From Chitinophagaceae bacterium UBA4407 (GTDB lineage: Bacteria; Bacteroidota; Bacteroidia; Chitinophagales; Chitinophagaceae): 43,567 bases of DNA. A program made the translations under genes and the position numbers. How positions within the stretch are numbered: the first letter of the stretch is position 1; the number at the start of each line of letters is the position of its first letter. The notes beneath the pieces were generated by a model. It was not told the origin of the DNA, did no database searches, and saw nothing but the letters and a program-made list of their open reading frames with translations. The stretch is from assembly GCA_002390845.1 (NCBI GenBank), contig DGQT01000093.1:1-43567 (forward strand). The letters run 5' to 3'. Below are positions 41,397 through 43,567 of this stretch, in pieces.

Positions 41397-42368
41397 ATGA
41401 TGGATGTTTCAGTTGCTTTGTGTTCTTACAACGGCGAAAAGTTTTTAAGAGATCAACTGGATAGTATTCTTGCACAATCACACCCTGTAAAAGAAATTAT
41501 TGTAGTTGATGATGCATCAACAGATGGTACTCCTGAAATTTTAAAAAACTATGCAGGGCAATACTCTTCAGTAATAAAGTTTTTTGCAAATGAAACCAAT
41601 CTTGGGGTAACCAGAAGTTTCGAAAAGGCAATTTCTTTATGTAATGGCGAGGCAATACTTTTCTGCGATCAGGATGATTGCTGGAATAAAAATAAAGTAG
41701 CAGAAATTGTAAATTTCTTTATTGACAATCAAAATATGCTGGCAACTTTTTCCAATGCAGAACTTATAGATGAACATTCCAACCGAAAAGGTGAAACCCT
41801 GTGGGATATGCTTTTCTTTAAAGCACCATCGCCTGTTAACGATTTTAATGTGTTCGATTATATGTTACTCTACAGGAATATCATTACTGGCGCAGGGCTG
41901 GCAATTCGTAAAGAGGCATTACCATTTATTTTGCCTTTTCCAGATACTGCATCAGTATTACACGATGAATGGATCGGTTTAAGATTAGGAAGTATTAACA
42001 GGATTGGTTTACTGAATAAATGTTTGTTCAGCTATAGAATTCACCAGCAGCAATACACACAAGCAATCTCGCAAAAAAATACAGTGCTCAACAGGTTGAA
42101 ATTTTATTCGATAACCGAAGATAATGCAGCAGCATACCCCTATGATTTTTATAAACATTGGAATAACAGGCTTTCACTTGCTACAAGTTTTCAAAAACTG
42201 GGTATTGAAGTAAGCATTTCCATTATCAACAAAATAAAAAAATTCAGAAAGCAGGGGTTGCTTTCCATTTTAAAAGAGCAGTCTTTTTTTAAACGTAAAT
42301 GGCGGTTATTAAAACTTTACCTCAGGCAGTCTGAAGCCATTACTTTATCAGATGTTTTTTTTATTTAG
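41397..42368 (+). CDS. Family 2 glycosyltransferase
   Basis: 323 residues from ATG 41397; an in-frame TTG at 41388 overlaps neuB. The GT-A fold is evident from VSVALCSYNGEKFLRDQLDSI, IIVVDDASTDGT (nucleotide-binding Asp38/39) and LFCDQDDCW (metal-binding DxD, 91-94). A basic helical C-terminus could contact the membrane. It resembles rhamnosyl- or glucosyl-type GT2 enzymes of O-antigen and capsule loci. Donor and acceptor are unknown. It is the only glycosyltransferase in the window, so most of the assembly genes lie beyond 43567. Confidence 0.87.
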   Translation: MMDVSVALCSYNGEKFLRDQLDSILAQSHPVKEIIVVDDASTDGTPEILKNYAGQYSSVIKFFANETNLGVTRSFEKAISLCNGEAILFCDQDDCWNKNKVAEIVNFFIDNQNMLATFSNAELIDEHSNRKGETLWDMLFFKAPSPVNDFNVFDYMLLYRNIITGAGLAIRKEALPFILPFPDTASVLHDEWIGLRLGSINRIGLLNKCLFSYRIHQQQYTQAISQKNTVLNRLKFYSITEDNAAAYPYDFYKHWNNRLSLATSFQKLGIEVSISIINKIKKFRKQGLLSILKEQSFFKRKWRLLKLYLRQSEAITLSDVFFI

Positions 42369-42377
42369 CATCAAGGC

Positions 42378-43505
42378 ATGAATCAACAAAAGAAGATTGT
42401 TTTTTTAACCGGTACACGAGCAGATTTTGGTAAACTAAAATCGCTGATAGAAGTGCTTGGTAAGAGTGAGTATTTTGAAGTACACATATTTGCCACAGGC
42501 ATGCACATGGATGTAAAATATGGTTATACCGTAAATGAAATTGTAAAATATGGCTACCAGAATATTTACAGGTATATCAATCATGATAGCGAATCACTGA
42601 TGGATATTACTTTGTCCCGCACCATTGAAGGCTTTGCCAATTATATCCGTATGATTGAACCCGACCTGATTGTTGTACACGGAGACAGAATTGAAGCCCT
42701 TGCCGGAGCAACAGTAGGCGCATTGAATAATATACTGGTAGCACATATAGAAGGCGGCGAATTATCAGGCACGGTAGATGAACTGGTGCGACACGCGGTT
42801 TCGAAATTAAGTCATACCCACTTTGTTGCAAATGCAGATGCAGCAAGACGTTTGGAGCAAATGGGTGAAGTTAACTCTTCCATTTTTGTAATTGGTTCGC
42901 CGGATATGGACGTAATGTTATCCGATCATTTGCCTTCTATCGGGGAAGTAAAAGCTCATTACAATATTCCTTTCGGCAACTATGCGGTTTCTTTGTTTCA
43001 CTCCGTAACAACCGAAGTGGATCAGCTTACTGTTTATGCAGAAAATTATTTTAATGCACTCGAATCTTCGGGGGTGAATTACATTATTGTTTACCCGAAT
43101 AATGATAAAGGAGCAGCCGCAATTATGCAGCAAGTGAATAAGATAAAACCCGGTACGCGTTATAAAATATTCCCCTCTATCAGGTTCGAATCTTTTTTAA
43201 GTTTATTAAAACATGCGCAGTTTATTATTGGCAATTCCAGTGCAGGCATCCGTGAAGCGCCTTATTACGGAGTGCCTACCATTAATGTGGGTAGCAGGCA
43301 GTATAACCGCACAAGCAATACTGATATCATTCATACAAGCTACGAAACTGCTTCCATAAAAGAAGCAATTGAAAAAGCTTTGTCATCAAAAATTGGCGCA
43401 CAGCAATTATATGGTACCGGCAACAGCGATATAAAATTTTTTGAGATACTCAACACCAAAGGTTTCTGGAGCATAAAAAAACAAAAGGCATTTAAAGATG
43501 CGTAG
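42378..43505 (+). CDS. neuC: UDP-GlcNAc 2-epimerase, hydrolysing (NeuC-like)
   Basis: A 375-residue protein with the GT-B-like fold of hydrolysing epimerases. Motifs are TGTRADFGKL (11-20), VVHGDR (99-104), HIEGGELSGTVDE (from 123), RHA, and the C-terminal IIGNSSAGIREAPYYGVPTINVGSRQ. It converts UDP-GlcNAc to ManNAc and UDP, supplying NeuB. The whole length resembles C. jejuni NeuC1. It lies 9 bases after the glycosyltransferase and completes a neuA-neuB-neuC set for a sialic-type acid. Confidence 0.9.
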   Translation: MNQQKKIVFLTGTRADFGKLKSLIEVLGKSEYFEVHIFATGMHMDVKYGYTVNEIVKYGYQNIYRYINHDSESLMDITLSRTIEGFANYIRMIEPDLIVVHGDRIEALAGATVGALNNILVAHIEGGELSGTVDELVRHAVSKLSHTHFVANADAARRLEQMGEVNSSIFVIGSPDMDVMLSDHLPSIGEVKAHYNIPFGNYAVSLFHSVTTEVDQLTVYAENYFNALESSGVNYIIVYPNNDKGAAAIMQQVNKIKPGTRYKIFPSIRFESFLSLLKHAQFIIGNSSAGIREAPYYGVPTINVGSRQYNRTSNTDIIHTSYETASIKEAIEKALSSKIGAQQLYGTGNSDIKFFEILNTKGFWSIKKQKAFKDA

Positions 43506-43507
43506 TA

Positions 43508-43567
43508 TTTTTTTGGTGCCGGGCATTGGTAATACTATGAAGCTTCCACTACTGTCCCGTTAAGTTC
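43508..43567. repeat. Outer arm of a further composite repeat (cut by window end)
   Basis: Directly after the neuC stop it reads ATTTTTTTGGTGCCGGGCAT, matching the outer B arm of the composite at 5173 (TTTTTTTTGGTACCGGCAT). The remaining bases to the window edge do not reach a core. Confidence 0.6.

Noticed and set aside
1..43567. Integron-like cassette array, because genes are repeatedly flanked by similar imperfect palindromes
   Set aside because: The repeats lack attC core sites (RYYYAAC/GTTRRRY), occur in both orientations, flank housekeeping operons rather than single promoterless cassettes, and no integron integrase is present.
1..43567. CRISPR array, from the short repeats separated by variable bases
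   Set aside because: Copies are kilobases apart, and the variable stretch lies within each element rather than as regular spacers between direct repeats. No cas genes are present.
43540..43567. Possible insertion-sequence end at the right edge (ACTGTCCCGTTAAGTTC)
   Set aside because: Only 28 bases are visible, with no inverted partner in the window, so it cannot be supported.

Overview
The window reads as chromosomal DNA of a member of the Bacteroidota, most likely Chitinophagaceae. The support is an AT-leaning composition, weak Shine-Dalgarno signals, a TTTG-N19-TAnnTTTG-like promoter, an ORF6N-domain protein, a UpxY/NusG-like antiterminator with Wza/Wzc-type capsule genes, and protein sequences that resemble that family. 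The genus cannot be fixed from sequence reading alone.

Layout. (1) 1-2400: a secreted glycoside-hydrolase/nucleoside-hydrolase fusion on the minus strand. (2) 3005-8415: a three-gene RND efflux system (TolC-like, adaptor, pump) on the plus strand. (3) 8681-11813: a kinase/phospho-lyase fusion and a small secreted protein. (4) 11868-30957: about 19 kb of branched-chain amino acid genes, all on the minus strand. In transcription order they are leuA, leuC, leuD, a dual-ABC ATPase, leuB, leader peptide, ilvE, ilvD, ORF6N, DinB, ilvB, methyltransferase, ABM protein, ilvN, SDR, DJ-1/PfpI, VOC, NudK, ilvC, ilvA. This gives a full route to Ile, Val and Leu from threonine and pyruvate, with unrelated small enzymes interleaved. 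(5) 31158-33028: a large helical hypothetical protein and one doubtful small ORF. (6) 33545-43505: a capsule or surface-glycan locus on the plus strand with Wza-like export, a Wzc-like BY-kinase with a (GY)10 tail, UpxY, and a nonulosonic (sialic-type) acid module: Gfo/Idh, CMP-acylneuraminate synthetase, SDR, NeuB, GT2, NeuC.

Two things stand out. First, an unannotated 33-codon ORF lies between leuB and ilvE (24585-24686, minus). It encodes LTLLLVVVVIII, uses all four valine codons in a row, sits just behind a Bacteroidota-type promoter, and is followed by a strong intrinsic terminator whose 5' arm can pair instead with the end of the ORF. This is a convincing leader-peptide attenuator for the ilv genes. 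Second, nearly every transcription-unit boundary carries a copy of one dispersed intergenic repeat family, with core GTACAAGWGTGCGACGCAA, a variable stretch of about 25 nt, and then a GCCNGGCTCATAAA-like arm. I count about 22 copies by eye. Some are paired head-to-head into 200-300 bp palindromic composites with interchangeable centres. Two near-identical composites flank the RND pump gene in inverted orientation, and another inverted pair brackets the leuA-to-SDR segment.

No tRNA, rRNA, CRISPR array, insertion-sequence transposase, phage or replication origin was recognised.
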